Assembly (NCBI RefSeq): GCF_900102025.1
Contig: NZ_FNAU01000002.1
Location: 124,001 to 188,000 of the forward strand
Reading direction: 5' to 3'
Length of the DNA stretch: 64,000 bases
Source: Actinobaculum suis
GTDB taxonomy: Bacteria > Actinomycetota > Actinomycetes > Actinomycetales > Actinomycetaceae
The stretch's first letter is position 1. Every line of letters begins with the position of its first letter. This document shows positions 55,025 to 64,000 of this stretch, piece after piece. The notes beneath the pieces were generated by a model. That model saw nothing but the letters and a program-made list of their open reading frames with translations, made no database searches and was not told where the DNA came from. Both the position numbers and the translations under genes were made by a program.

Positions 55025-56029
55025 ATGCGCGGTACGAATGCGGCAGAAACGGCTGGCGGTGCCGGTGCAGTTTCGGGCACCGGTGCGGCTGGCGGTGCCG
55101 GTATAGCCACCACTGCGGGCACGACGCCGGAGCTAACTACTTTGCCGAAAGAAACTGAGGTGGCGCAAAACCACCAAAAGTTCGGTACGTGGTTCCGGCG
55201 CATGGGGTTCCGGCACGTAGTGGGAATAGTGGCGGTCATCTACTCGGTGTTCCCGATCCTCTACGTGCTTTCCGCGGCGCTCAATCCGAGCACCAAAACC
55301 ACCCTGACGGGTGCGAACAAAATGTTCTCGGAGGTTTCGCTAGCAAACTTCACCGATCTTTCCAATTCCACGCTGTTTTGGATGTGGTTCGGTAACACCT
55401 TGATCATCGCTATATGTTCCGCCCTCGGTGCGGTGGTAATGGGCGCGGCCGCGGCCTACGCCTTCTCCCGTTTCCGGTTCAAGGGCAGGGAAATTGGGCT
55501 CATGGGCCTGATGGTGGTGCAGATGTTCCCGCAACTGCTGGCCTTCGTGGCGATTTTCTTGCTCCTCACCCAGTTAGGGCAGATCATCCCGCAGCTCGGT
55601 TTGGATTCGAAACTCTCCCTGATTTGCGTGTACTTGGGCGGGGCGCTCGGTTCGAACACGTTCCTCATGTACGGGACTTTCAATTCCATTCCGAAATCTT
55701 TGGATGAGGCAGCAAAGATCGACGGCGCCACGCACGGCCAGGTGTACTGGCGGATCATTTTGCCACTCGTAGTACCCACCTTGGCCGTGGTAGCCCTGCT
55801 GGCTTTCATTGGGGCTTTCAATGACTACGTGCTGGCATCCACCATTTTGACCAGCCAAGACAATTGGACCCTTTCCATCGGCATGAACCTGTGGGTGGGC
55901 GGAAACGAAAAGCAGTGGGGCTGGTTCGCCGCCGGCGCGGTAATCGCCGCCCTGCCGATCCTGCTGCTCTTCCTCTTCCTGCAGCGTTACATCGTCTCCG
56001 GCCTCACCGGCGGCGCCGTGAAAGGCTAA
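55025..56029 (+). CDS. malG: Maltodextrin ABC transporter permease MalG
   Basis: 334 residues with six transmembrane helices. The EAA loop is LDEAAKIDGATHGQVYWRIILPL. The first ~45 residues are a Gly/Ala/Thr-rich extension (AETAGGAGAVSGTGAAGG) that is not part of the family and looks like repeat expansion. The ATG directly follows the malF stop, and the malF 3' end supplies GGGGGCGGAG. Repeats begin directly after its stop. Confidence 0.94.
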   Translation: MRGTNAAETAGGAGAVSGTGAAGGAGIATTAGTTPELTTLPKETEVAQNHQKFGTWFRRMGFRHVVGIVAVIYSVFPILYVLSAALNPSTKTTLTGANKMFSEVSLANFTDLSNSTLFWMWFGNTLIIAICSALGAVVMGAAAAYAFSRFRFKGREIGLMGLMVVQMFPQLLAFVAIFLLLTQLGQIIPQLGLDSKLSLICVYLGGALGSNTFLMYGTFNSIPKSLDEAAKIDGATHGQVYWRIILPLVVPTLAVVALLAFIGAFNDYVLASTILTSQDNWTLSIGMNLWVGGNEKQWGWFAAGAVIAALPILLLFLFLQRYIVSGLTGGAVKG

Positions 56030-56116
56030 GCCGCAGAGGCGGAACACCGCTGCCGCAGAGGCGGAGCAGGGCTCAGCCGCAAGGCGGAGCAGGGCTCAGC
56101 CGCAAGGCGGAACATG
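56030..56116 (+). repeat. 22-24 bp tandem repeat starting right after the malG stop
   Basis: Units begin at 56030, 56052, 56076 and 56099 with GCCGCA(GA)AGGCGGA and end in GCAGGGCTCA. The first begins on the base after TAA. Confidence 0.9.
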
Positions 56117-56124
56117 TAACTACG

Positions 56125-56155
56125 CTCAGCGCCCCGGGTTTCCCGGGGCGCTGAG
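56125..56155. terminator. Strong hairpin between convergent operons
   Basis: CTCAGCGCCCCGGG (56125-56138) pairs perfectly with CCCGGGGCGCTGAG (56142-56155), loop TTT. It probably serves both the mal operon and the helicase operon. Confidence 0.75.
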
Positions 56156-56166
56156 AGTTAAGGCGC

Positions 56167-58443
56167 CTATTCTGCTAAGAGTTCGGAGGCTTCGCCGGAG
56201 TAGGTAATAACCAGTTGATCGCGGGCGCGTGATGCTGCTACGTATAGCAGGGCGCGCTCGCGATTTTCTGCTTCATCGCGCTCCACGTCCCCCAAACCTT
56301 CCCGCAGGAAAGGCACATGCCTTTCATCCACGCCCATCATTATCACGTGCGTGAATTCCAGGCCCTTCGCGTTGTGCATGGTCATAAAGGAAACATCGCG
56401 GGTATCTACGCCGTGATTGGCGATTCCAGTCCGCACCGTGGTAACTAAGCGGTTCGTACGCACGAGCACACCAATCTGCACGGAAGGATTAGCACCGGTT
56501 GCGCCCGCTGCTGCGCTACCTGCATCGTTAGTTGCCGCACTAGTGTGGCCGAGCCAGCGGTTGATATATGCGGCGGCGAGGGAGATTTCTTCGGGCAAGC
56601 CGGTGCAGGCAATGATTTGTGGTTCGGGCCCGGAACGGGCGGAGCGGTAGCCGGCCAGGTTTTCGCTTTCCCCGGCAGAATCGCGCCAATCGCCACCTTC
56701 CAGCAAACGTATCGCGTAGCTCAGGTTTTCCCGCGTAGTCCGATAGTTCAAAGTGAGCCGGCGGGAAGAACCACGCGTATGGATCCCATAGTGGGAAAGC
56801 GTGAGCTGGCGGCCGTAAATTCGCTGGTGGGAATCTTCCGCCAAGAAAATATCATTGCGCCCTTCCCGCGTGGCCGCCCGCAAGAACCGCCAATGCGGGG
56901 CCGAAAAGTCTTGGGCTTCGTCTATCAAAGTGTGGTCGAAAAGTGGTTTGCCGCGCACCAACCGGGCCGCCAAAATTGCCATCCCACTCCACGGTAACCG
57001 CCCGCTTTCGCTACACAGCCGCAGGTAGGCCGCGCACGTTTCCCACACGCCTTTGCGTTGGCGCCGGTTCAGAGCCCGGCCCCGGCCCGTACGCTTCACC
57101 CGCGCATATTCCGGCCACGTAGAAATTTCGTGGCCGAACACAATATCTTCCAGTTCGCTACGCAAAAAATCGGTGCTTTGCAGTTCCGGGTTTTCCAATT
57201 GCGGGGTGAAAGCCACGGCCTGGTGCCAAAGTTGTTCTTCCGCCTTCGCGGATAGCACTCGCGGCTTATCACGGAAAGTCACCCCAAATACGCCTGCGCT
57301 CGCCGCCTCAATTTCTGCCCGGCTGGCATTATCGACCACGTACCGGGCCACGGCGTCCACCCCCATAATCGTCAGACCGGGCGCGCCGGGCGCGGTAGCA
57401 CGCGGATATCCGGGCGTGAGGCGGCTCATCTGGTCTTGGAGAGAGTTAGCGAGCGCGCGCGTGAACGTGGTCAGTAAAATCCGCGGATTTTCTACCGGGC
57501 TTTCGCGCAAGAGCCTGTCGGTACGGTGAAGTACGACGACGGTTTTGCCAGTCCCGGCACCCCCGGAAACCTTGCTGAGGTTGCCCTCCACAATCCCGCG
57601 CTGCGAGGGATGCAGGAAGGTGAGCCAATCGCCGAAATTTTTAGTATCCAGAACGCGGCGCAAAGCTTCCTTATCGTCCTTTTCGAGGAACGTGTAGTGG
57701 GCCTGCGCGGCGGGCAGGGCAAAGGAATCAATCACGGCCTGCGAGTTCTGGGGATCTTGCGCATCCGGCGGCGTAGCAGACGTTTCGATGCCGAGGGATT
57801 CGAGGGTTTCTTCCACGCTGAGCCCGGCCAGTAGGGAACTAATGGCGTCTTGTTCCCAGGCGGGGCGGGAAGCCAACACCGCGGTGAGTTCCGGGGCTTG
57901 CGCGGAATTAGTGCGCGCCACGATTTCGCGCACGGCCTGGGCGGTAGCCAGGTCGATACCGATACGCTCATGCATAACTTCCGGCGCCGGCAAAGTATCC
58001 ACCAAACGCGGGCCGGCCGTGGGAGCCGGTACGGTAGCCGGTACGCCGGAGGCCGCGGCCGGTGCGGCGGGTGCTTCTACCTCGGTGATTTCTGGGACGC
58101 CATTTACCGGGTTGATGGAGATAACAACTCTTTGGGCAATATCGCGCGCCTCTGCTACCGGAAACAGAGCCTCATACACGTATTTTCGGCCGCCGTCTTC
58201 CCCCACGAGCTCAAAGACGAGGGAGCGGTAGTTCTCGCTAATAACGCCCAGGCGGGCGCGCGGATCGGCCGCCCCCGGCACCTTCTCCATCTGTATTGGG
58301 GTTCCAGCGGCGCGGCGTTCTTCCGGCGTACGCTGGAGCGAAACCAAATAGTTCATGGCCAAAGTGCGGACATCTCCACGTGTATCAGAAGAGACTTTCT
58401 TGCCCAAGATAACCTGCCCAGCAGGCGGTTCATAGATTTCCAT
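56167..58443 (-). CDS. UvrD-like SF1 helicase with a RelE-like N-terminal region
   Basis: 758 residues. Residues ~1-115 (ADPRARLGVISENYRSLVFELV ... KYVYEALFPVAEARDIA) resemble the RelE/ParE-like head of a known actinobacterial helicase type. A region ELTAVLASRPAWEQDAISSLLAGLSVEETLESLG follows. The helicase core has Walker A GGAGTGKT (about 291-298), Walker B LIDEAQDFS (about 506) and a late motif TMHNAKGLEFTHVI (about 686). GLEFTHVIMMGV and ALLYVAASRARDQL complete the SF1 pattern. No nuclease motif is seen in it. Its ATG overlaps the stop of the upstream giant helicase by one base (TGATG), so they are co-translated partners. Probably DNA defence or repair. Confidence 0.85.
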   Translation of the reverse strand: MEIYEPPAGQVILGKKVSSDTRGDVRTLAMNYLVSLQRTPEERRAAGTPIQMEKVPGAADPRARLGVISENYRSLVFELVGEDGGRKYVYEALFPVAEARDIAQRVVISINPVNGVPEITEVEAPAAPAAASGVPATVPAPTAGPRLVDTLPAPEVMHERIGIDLATAQAVREIVARTNSAQAPELTAVLASRPAWEQDAISSLLAGLSVEETLESLGIETSATPPDAQDPQNSQAVIDSFALPAAQAHYTFLEKDDKEALRRVLDTKNFGDWLTFLHPSQRGIVEGNLSKVSGGAGTGKTVVVLHRTDRLLRESPVENPRILLTTFTRALANSLQDQMSRLTPGYPRATAPGAPGLTIMGVDAVARYVVDNASRAEIEAASAGVFGVTFRDKPRVLSAKAEEQLWHQAVAFTPQLENPELQSTDFLRSELEDIVFGHEISTWPEYARVKRTGRGRALNRRQRKGVWETCAAYLRLCSESGRLPWSGMAILAARLVRGKPLFDHTLIDEAQDFSAPHWRFLRAATREGRNDIFLAEDSHQRIYGRQLTLSHYGIHTRGSSRRLTLNYRTTRENLSYAIRLLEGGDWRDSAGESENLAGYRSARSGPEPQIIACTGLPEEISLAAAYINRWLGHTSAATNDAGSAAAGATGANPSVQIGVLVRTNRLVTTVRTGIANHGVDTRDVSFMTMHNAKGLEFTHVIMMGVDERHVPFLREGLGDVERDEAENRERALLYVAASRARDQLVITYSGEASELLAE

Positions 58444-61400
58444 CACTGCCCCATTCTCGGTAGGGAATCCGGGATATCCCCGCCACTAATCTGCTCCAAG
58501 CTGTACCACTGCGCGCCCTGCGTATCTCCGCCTTGCGTATCTGCATCCTGCGCGCTTGCACCCTGCATATCTGAACCCGTGCCTGCGCCCTGCGCGCCTG
58601 CACCTTGTGTGCCGGCGGCTCCCTGCGTATCTGCGCCCTGTGCCCCTGCACCTTGTGCGGCGGCGGGTTCGGGCGTGTACGCGGCGCTGGCGGGAATGTC
58701 TTCCGCGGCAAAGGCGAGGAAAATCCGACCCAGCCAAGAAGCTACGGTGGGGATCCCGCCGATTTCTTCGCCGATCATTTCTGGTGCGGCCACGCCGGCC
58801 CGGCGCAAAGCATCCAAAGCTTCCACCACATCCGGCTCGCCTTCGTACTCGGCAAAAGCGGCGTCCCAGGAATCGGATTCTGGTTCGGGAACCGGGGCAA
58901 GATCTGGCATAAAGGCCGCGCCCTGGGTGAAAAGCTCGGCGCCGTCATCAAAGCGTACGGTAATAGAATTCGTAGAGGTGTAGAACAGGTTCAGCAGGTG
59001 GTGGTAGATAGCCCAGTCTTCCTGTTCGAAGGCATCCGCGATCGAACCATCACTGTTCACGCCTTCCAGGGAAATAACCACCGGGCTACCCGAGGTGTTG
59101 TTACTATTCTCCTTCTTTGGCAAAACCACGCGGCGTTTCCAAGCGGGTAGCGGGCTGGCCCCGCCGCCCTGCACGGAGTCCAGGTTGCTGCTGACCAGGG
59201 CTTCTAGCTTGGTGCGGGTGGCTATTACTTGGCGCCGTTGCAAGTTCGGATTGCGCAAGAGGTCAAATAATTGGCTGAGCGGATCGGCGGTAATCACCTG
59301 CTCCAATTCTTGGTTGCCAATAACGTTCGGATCGGGATTGTTTTGCACGTCGTAATACCATTCGGGGCGATGGTTGGCAGTATTGCCCCCGGTTTCGCGT
59401 ACTTCTTGATACCAGTCCAGATCGGTCCAGGTGATCGTCCACGGGATAATCCCGTAATCGTGCAGGGCGTGCCGATTGCGAATATCATCCGCAAAAGTTT
59501 CCTGCTTGTGGAAAGCATATCCGTCCGTAAATACGGCAATCTGGATCGGTTCACGATCCCCCGAAGCCCAATCGGTAGCTTCGAAGAAGAAATCCGGCTG
59601 CACCAGAATATTCGAATCGCGCAATATTTCCTGTTCTCGCATGTGCCAAGTGCTGGTTTGGCCCGGGAACTGGAAAGTAATAGTGCGTTGCCCGTGCGAA
59701 TTGATAGTGCTTTGCGATGCAATATTGCGGTCTTGTAAACCTTGCCGGAAGTATTCGCGGAAACGTACTTCTAGTTCCGAAGCTGGATCTGGTTCTGGTT
59801 CTTCTTCCAAAATGGTTTGCTCATCCCAGCCTTCTGCCGGCGGTTCAGTATCCAGATCCGCCGCCGGATTATCGGTAAGCAACTTGATTAGTGAAGCTTG
59901 GGCAGAATAACGGGAAGTGTTGTGGATTTGCCCGTGCAAAGTATAGGGCAGCAAACAATTCGTGCAGCACCGCCGGCCATCTTCCCCGCAATCGCAATTC
60001 CGCAACCGTTGCCAGGTGGAATACAGCAGGTTCCACACGCCGCCAGGTTGTTCAAACTGCATCAAATAGCCCGTGCCGCCCGGTACCACATCATGCAAAA
60101 GCAGCGCATCAGTAACCCCGGTACTGGCCTGGCTGGGCACCCGCACCGCGGAAATATCTAGATTATCCGGATCTCCCCCAATCACTTCCCGGAAGCCGAG
60201 CCGCAAAGCCGCAATCAAAGACGGCAAAGCCTCATTATCCCCGCGCGTAATAAACTTGGGGATCCGCAATAGCACACCTTGCGTGGTCAACTCCCGACCC
60301 AAAAAGATAGTGCGTGGCTCCAAATTTAGTTCGCTACGCAAAGAACACCACGGCCGGTGGTCATACCAGTGGTTAGTACGATCATTGGAATCTTCATGCC
60401 CGCATTCGGGGCAAACCCGAAAGCCAGGAGCTTCATATTCCTGCCCGCTAATAGCGATCTTTTCGCCGCTCCCGCGCCCCAAATTCAGCCACCGCAAATC
60501 CACTTGCGGGAGTACCTGCACCCCAAAACCCTTATTCGTGTACCAGTTGCGGCTCACCCGCGCCGAATCAAAATTACAGGTGAGTACCGTGTGGAAAACG
60601 GTTACCCGCCGCTCGTCACGATCATCGCCGATCGCATTACGAATCCCATCGGCATCCGCGGAAACTTTCCGGAGTTGGACCACCGCGGCCCGCTGGCCGG
60701 CGTCGTTCCACTTCGTATCCCCGCACGCCGGGCACACCCGATTCACGTTCGTACCGGTATCGCGTTCCGAATAGCTACAACTCGGGCACAGATGCCACTG
60801 TTCAACACGAGAACTTTCCGGCCCCAAATCCACCGCGGTAATATCTGCGCGAATACCCTGGGCATAGAAACTCGCCCCCGGGGCCAGCTCTTGCAAAGCT
60901 TGGGCCGCCCCGCGCGTGTAATCGCGCCGTTCAATCTCCCGCTTTTGGGTCTCCTCATCAACTCGCGAAATACCCACGGAAAGTTCCACCGAATCGTCAA
61001 GCAAAGTGAAGTTCGGGAGCAACCCGGTGCGTTCCATACCGGAAATCCAATACTCTTCGTTCCGGTCCACACGTAACCGCATGGCGTGGCGCAAATTCGC
61101 ATTCGCGGTACGGTACTCAATTTGGGCGCCCGTTTCTTTACCTGTGGCAGCAGCACCTTCCTGGCGTTGCAAAGTAGCCTGTTCGCTGGCGCTCAAAGGT
61201 TCGAGTTCGGCGCACAATTTTTTGAGCTGCTCGATGCGTTCGGTAAGGCTGCGTTGCTCTTCCGCCCAGTCCAATTGCTGGGCGGTGAGGGTGCCAATGA
61301 GATCGCGCGGGCCATCCCCGGTAGCCCAAGCTCGCAAACGCTGCGCATCTTCCGGGGTAATAAAATCGCTGAGGGTAGCCAAAAAATCGTTGAGCACGCC

Positions 61401-64000
61401 CTCAATCCCCGCGCCAATACGTTTCTGTATTAGCGGCACCAAATTATTTTCCGCGTAGCCAAACACGGAGGGGCTATGCCGCACGCCCGGTTTTTCCATA
61501 GTGTCTAGCAGCCGGGCCAAAAACTGCCGTTCCACAATTGCGGTGGCCCGCAAAAACGCCGTCGGCGCGGTAACGTCACCATCAATCATGGAAAGCGGCC
61601 ACGCAATTTTCGGCAAAGTTTCCCCGCGCCCCCGCGAAAGCGTAACCGCCAGCGAATTCCCGGTTTTCCGCCCAGCCCGCCCCACCCGCTGCTGGTAGTT
61701 TGCTACCGTCTTCGGCAAAGAAGAAAGGAAGACGGTAGAAAGATCCCCAATATCAATACCCATCTCCAAAGTGGGCGTGGCAACCAGCACGTTCGGGGCA
61801 TCCGGCGCGGCCGGTTCGTTCTTCTTGCCCTTGAACTGGGTTTCCAGGTGGGCGCGTTCTTTTTCGGAAAGCAAAGAAGAATGCTCGGCGGCCATAACGG
61901 TACGCGGCGAACGCGAAGTGTACAGATTCGCGTAGTAGCCATCCGCAATATTTTCTTGCCGCAAATAGCCGTCACAATCAGCCACGGGGCAAGCCATGCC
62001 CACCAAATCCGGCACCTTCGAAGCGGCCACGGCGAACGCGGAACGGCACGTATCGCATTCCAGCCCCGGGCGCGGGCGCGAGGCCCCTTCCGTGCGGGTA
62101 GCGGTCTCGGTCCGTTCGGCGATCACCAAGTCGGGATCGAGCGCAAATAGTGCTTCTTTACGTTCCCGGTGCGAGGTGGCGGCATCTGCCCCCGCAGGCG
62201 TGCCCGAGTGCGGGTGGGAAGCCCAGCGGGAAGGGTTGTAGGCCCGCGCGTTTTGGGGGCGGATTTGGCGTAACAGGCCCCGTTCTGCCAGATGGTAGGC
62301 AAGTTCGACGACGCACCTGCTGGCCTCATGCGGCCCCAAGCCTTTAATGTGTAATTGCCGCGCCGTCCACCGCGCGTACCGACCCTGCGGGGAAGCGAGC
62401 GGGGAAACACACAGCCGTTCGGCAGCTTTATTCGAAAAGGGGCGGCCGGCCCGCGGAAATTCGGGGCCCCCACCGGGCGGGAAAGTAGGTATACCTTGGC
62501 TGCGGGCCGAACGCCGGTTGAGCAGATACGTATCCGCATTGGCTTTCAGGTAGCTATCGAGCCACCTGTGGTAGATCCCGCCGCGCTCGCGAATAATTTC
62601 CAGGAAGCCGCGCGCCCATTGGATGAGGGTTTCTGCGGAAATTTCGAAGCCTTCCAGGGTTTCAGGCAGGCCGGCCACCGCGGCTTGCGCGGCGGCTAAA
62701 AGGCTCGGCTCGGTGGCATCCACAAAGGCGCCGGCCGTGCCGGTGAGCATGAGGGAGCGCGGCAGGTGGGATCTTTGCCCAAATTCTTGGGCCACATCGA
62801 AGGAGATCCGTTCCCGGGCGAACCGTTCTGCCTTGCGGTGGGCGGAACGGTCTGCTTCCGTATCGGGTTCCCAATAGGGGCGGTAGGCCCGAATCTTGGC
62901 GATATGGGCGGGTAATAGTTCGTAGCGGCGCCGGCATACTTGCGCATTGTGGGCTTTTTGTTTTTTACCGGCCACGCTGTTTGCGCTAACTTGGCGGCGT
63001 TCGATTTTCCCGGTGCGGTCCATCATTTGCCGGGTGAGTTCGGTTAGGGAAATTCCTTCTTCCGGGATGGCTTGGTAGATCAGGCCGCGGAAGGTGAAAA
63101 CATGGGAACGGTCTTGCACGAAGGCGGCGCGGTGGGCGGCGTCTTGCACCGAATCCGTGAAAACCAGGGTTTTCTTTTCGGAAGCGTCCAGTTCCGGTAA
63201 ACCAAACAGGTTCGAAAGCGCTACCGAAAGGAGGGTGGCGATGGAAGAACCAATATAACGGATCGAATCGGGTTCCCCGCAAGAAGGGCAGATTTCTTTA
63301 TTCGCCCGTTCTTCGCTGTCTTGGTGGGGAGCGTAGGTAACTACGGGAACTACTCGGGCGGTTTGGATATCTTCTTCGCTCGGTGCGGAGGTGAGGAGGT
63401 GTTTATTTTCGGCATCTAACCAGTAGTTGCAATTGGTAGCGTCACTAGTTTTGACGCCGGCAAAGGCCCGGCCTTCTTCCCGGGCTTGCCCGGCCGCGGC
63501 CTGGGCGTCCATGAGGGGGCGCTGTTTGCCACTGTTTTGGGCGCTGGAACGGCGGATTTCGGTGGCGTCTTCTACCAGTTCGGCTTCGCTGCCGGCCCGC
63601 AAAGAACCCATCCACCCGGCCCGCCCGCAATGCCGGCAATAGCAGGCAGGAAGCCAAGTGGCCGCATTATTGCTTTCTTCCAGCGGGCCATCGTCAGACC
63701 AGCGGAACAGTTTTTCCCCGGCTTCCGGTTCGCCAACCAAACGGTCCACGCGGGAAACTTCGCGGATCCACAAGTGTGTTTCCACGCCGGGTACCAGCAA
63801 ACGCAAGTGCGAATCCGCGGCGGTTACTACCGCGCGTAAGGAAGCCATAAATTCTAGGGCGTAGCCCATAAATAGTTCCGGTAGCGACTCCCCGGCCGCG
63901 TTTTCCGAACGGGCCGGAATCGCATATTCGGCCACAAACCTTTCGGTAAGCGAAGGCACCGCCCAGCGCTGGCGCCGATCATTTTCCGGTAGCGGTGCCG
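58443..64000 (-). CDS. Giant DEAD/DEAH helicase with DUF1998 and a Vsr-like domain, 5'-truncated by the window
   Basis: At least 1852 codons are open to the window edge. The first visible start is a GTG at 63959, but coding-like sequence (LPENDRRQRWA) continues upstream, so the head with Walker A and DEAD motifs lies outside. In order: CYCRHC and CPSC zinc pairs, TLVFTDSVQDAAHR, a CDTC...CPVADC ribbon, helicase motifs V/VI (TPTLEMGIDIGDLS, QQRVGRAGRKTG about 750-760), CPSC/CPAC and CPECGHE pairs, and the DUF1998 region with CDCGEDGRRCCTNCL (about 1323). A PD-(D/E)XK/Vsr-like domain follows (QPDFFFEA, FTDGYAFH, DDIRNRHAL, TITWTDLD, about 1450-1515). The end is an AQGA/DTQG repeat tail. Size and DUF1998 recall Druantia DruE and DISARM DrmA/B; no system can be assigned from this side alone. 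Confidence 0.85.
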   Translation of the reverse strand, partial: APLPENDRRQRWAVPSLTERFVAEYAIPARSENAAGESLPELFMGYALEFMASLRAVVTAADSHLRLLVPGVETHLWIREVSRVDRLVGEPEAGEKLFRWSDDGPLEESNNAATWLPACYCRHCGRAGWMGSLRAGSEAELVEDATEIRRSSAQNSGKQRPLMDAQAAAGQAREEGRAFAGVKTSDATNCNYWLDAENKHLLTSAPSEEDIQTARVVPVVTYAPHQDSEERANKEICPSCGEPDSIRYIGSSIATLLSVALSNLFGLPELDASEKKTLVFTDSVQDAAHRAAFVQDRSHVFTFRGLIYQAIPEEGISLTELTRQMMDRTGKIERRQVSANSVAGKKQKAHNAQVCRRRYELLPAHIAKIRAYRPYWEPDTEADRSAHRKAERFARERISFDVAQEFGQRSHLPRSLMLTGTAGAFVDATEPSLLAAAQAAVAGLPETLEGFEISAETLIQWARGFLEIIRERGGIYHRWLDSYLKANADTYLLNRRSARSQGIPTFPPGGGPEFPRAGRPFSNKAAERLCVSPLASPQGRYARWTARQLHIKGLGPHEASRCVVELAYHLAERGLLRQIRPQNARAYNPSRWASHPHSGTPAGADAATSHRERKEALFALDPDLVIAERTETATRTEGASRPRPGLECDTCRSAFAVAASKVPDLVGMACPVADCDGYLRQENIADGYYANLYTSRSPRTVMAAEHSSLLSEKERAHLETQFKGKKNEPAAPDAPNVLVATPTLEMGIDIGDLSTVFLSSLPKTVANYQQRVGRAGRKTGNSLAVTLSRGRGETLPKIAWPLSMIDGDVTAPTAFLRATAIVERQFLARLLDTMEKPGVRHSPSVFGYAENNLVPLIQKRIGAGIEGVLNDFLATLSDFITPEDAQRLRAWATGDGPRDLIGTLTAQQLDWAEEQRSLTERIEQLKKLCAELEPLSASEQATLQRQEGAAATGKETGAQIEYRTANANLRHAMRLRVDRNEEYWISGMERTGLLPNFTLLDDSVELSVGISRVDEETQKREIERRDYTRGAAQALQELAPGASFYAQGIRADITAVDLGPESSRVEQWHLCPSCSYSERDTGTNVNRVCPACGDTKWNDAGQRAAVVQLRKVSADADGIRNAIGDDRDERRVTVFHTVLTCNFDSARVSRNWYTNKGFGVQVLPQVDLRWLNLGRGSGEKIAISGQEYEAPGFRVCPECGHEDSNDRTNHWYDHRPWCSLRSELNLEPRTIFLGRELTTQGVLLRIPKFITRGDNEALPSLIAALRLGFREVIGGDPDNLDISAVRVPSQASTGVTDALLLHDVVPGGTGYLMQFEQPGGVWNLLYSTWQRLRNCDCGEDGRRCCTNCLLPYTLHGQIHNTSRYSAQASLIKLLTDNPAADLDTEPPAEGWDEQTILEEEPEPDPASELEVRFREYFRQGLQDRNIASQSTINSHGQRTITFQFPGQTSTWHMREQEILRDSNILVQPDFFFEATDWASGDREPIQIAVFTDGYAFHKQETFADDIRNRHALHDYGIIPWTITWTDLDWYQEVRETGGNTANHRPEWYYDVQNNPDPNVIGNQELEQVITADPLSQLFDLLRNPNLQRRQVIATRTKLEALVSSNLDSVQGGGASPLPAWKRRVVLPKKENSNNTSGSPVVISLEGVNSDGSIADAFEQEDWAIYHHLLNLFYTSTNSITVRFDDGAELFTQGAAFMPDLAPVPEPESDSWDAAFAEYEGEPDVVEALDALRRAGVAAPEMIGEEIGGIPTVASWLGRIFLAFAAEDIPASAAYTPEPAAAQGAGAQGADTQGAAGTQGAGAQGAGTGSDMQGASAQDADTQGGDTQGAQWYSLEQISGGDIPDSLPRMGQ
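58507..58668 (-). repeat. ~15-bp coding repeats in the helicase tail
   Basis: Variants of CCTGCGTATCTGCGC recur about ten times and encode AQGADTQGA-type residues near the C-terminus. The units keep the frame. Confidence 0.85.

Overview
The window is a stretch of a high-GC, Gram-positive actinobacterial chromosome. Actinobacteria-specific families (DUF3073, DUF3618 with a phage-holin-like partner, DUF5926, a bacterial sterol-carrier-like protein, a CtpE-type P-ATPase), the anaerobe-leaning metabolism and the gene order point to the Actinomycetaceae (Actinotignum/Actinobaculum/Arcanobacterium-like). The genus is an inference. There is no prophage, no insertion sequence, no rRNA and no CRISPR array. 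One tRNA (Ser, CGA) is present.

Layout. 0-7.5 kb: phosphofructokinase, a non-coding gap with a cluster of DnaA-box-like 9-mers, rhomboid protease, cyclophilin, a DUF5324-like membrane protein, a VIT-family metal transporter, an HD protein and a pyridoxal/HMP kinase. 7.8-15.5 kb: NAD-formate dehydrogenase, LysR regulator, aldo/keto reductase, S33 peptidase, acyltransferase, threonine ammonia-lyase and a CYTH protein. 16-25 kb: a GPH sugar transporter overlapping a cytoplasmic alpha-L-fucosidase, prephenate dehydratase, a 1036-residue membrane protein converging on a GT2 glycosyltransferase, and DUF5926. 26-36 kb: upp, tadA, tRNA-Ser, a MoaD-like protein, CtpE-type ATPase, sirtuin, class II aldolase, a surface protein and two coupled TPR proteins. 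36-48 kb: a start-less small membrane reading frame, glycogen phosphorylase, purA, a thioester-domain cell-wall adhesin, purC, gdhA, a sterol-carrier-like protein, DUF3073 and the DUF3618/holin-like pair. 48-56 kb: a maltodextrin locus (alpha-glucosidase and LacI divergent from malEFG). 56-64 kb: a probable defence operon made of a very large DUF1998 helicase, cut by the window edge, and a downstream SF1 helicase with a RelE-like N-terminus.

Metabolism: GH13 glucosidase, malEFG, glycogen phosphorylase, PFK and aldolase form a glycan-to-glycolysis set. The GPH transporter plus fucosidase suggests use of fucosylated oligosaccharides. Formate dehydrogenase could dispose of formate from mixed-acid fermentation.

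Two patterns recur throughout. First, many genes without a Shine-Dalgarno sequence carry a TANNNT hexamer 6-7 nt before the start codon, which is the architecture of leaderless transcripts. Second, short tandem repeats are abundant. Inside genes the unit is a multiple of three. Between genes the repeats often include or abut the stop codon of the preceding gene and have units of 7, 10, 11, 22, 25, 50 or 100 bp. The helicase pair at the right edge is the best candidate for an incompletely described system, but its upstream genes lie outside the window.
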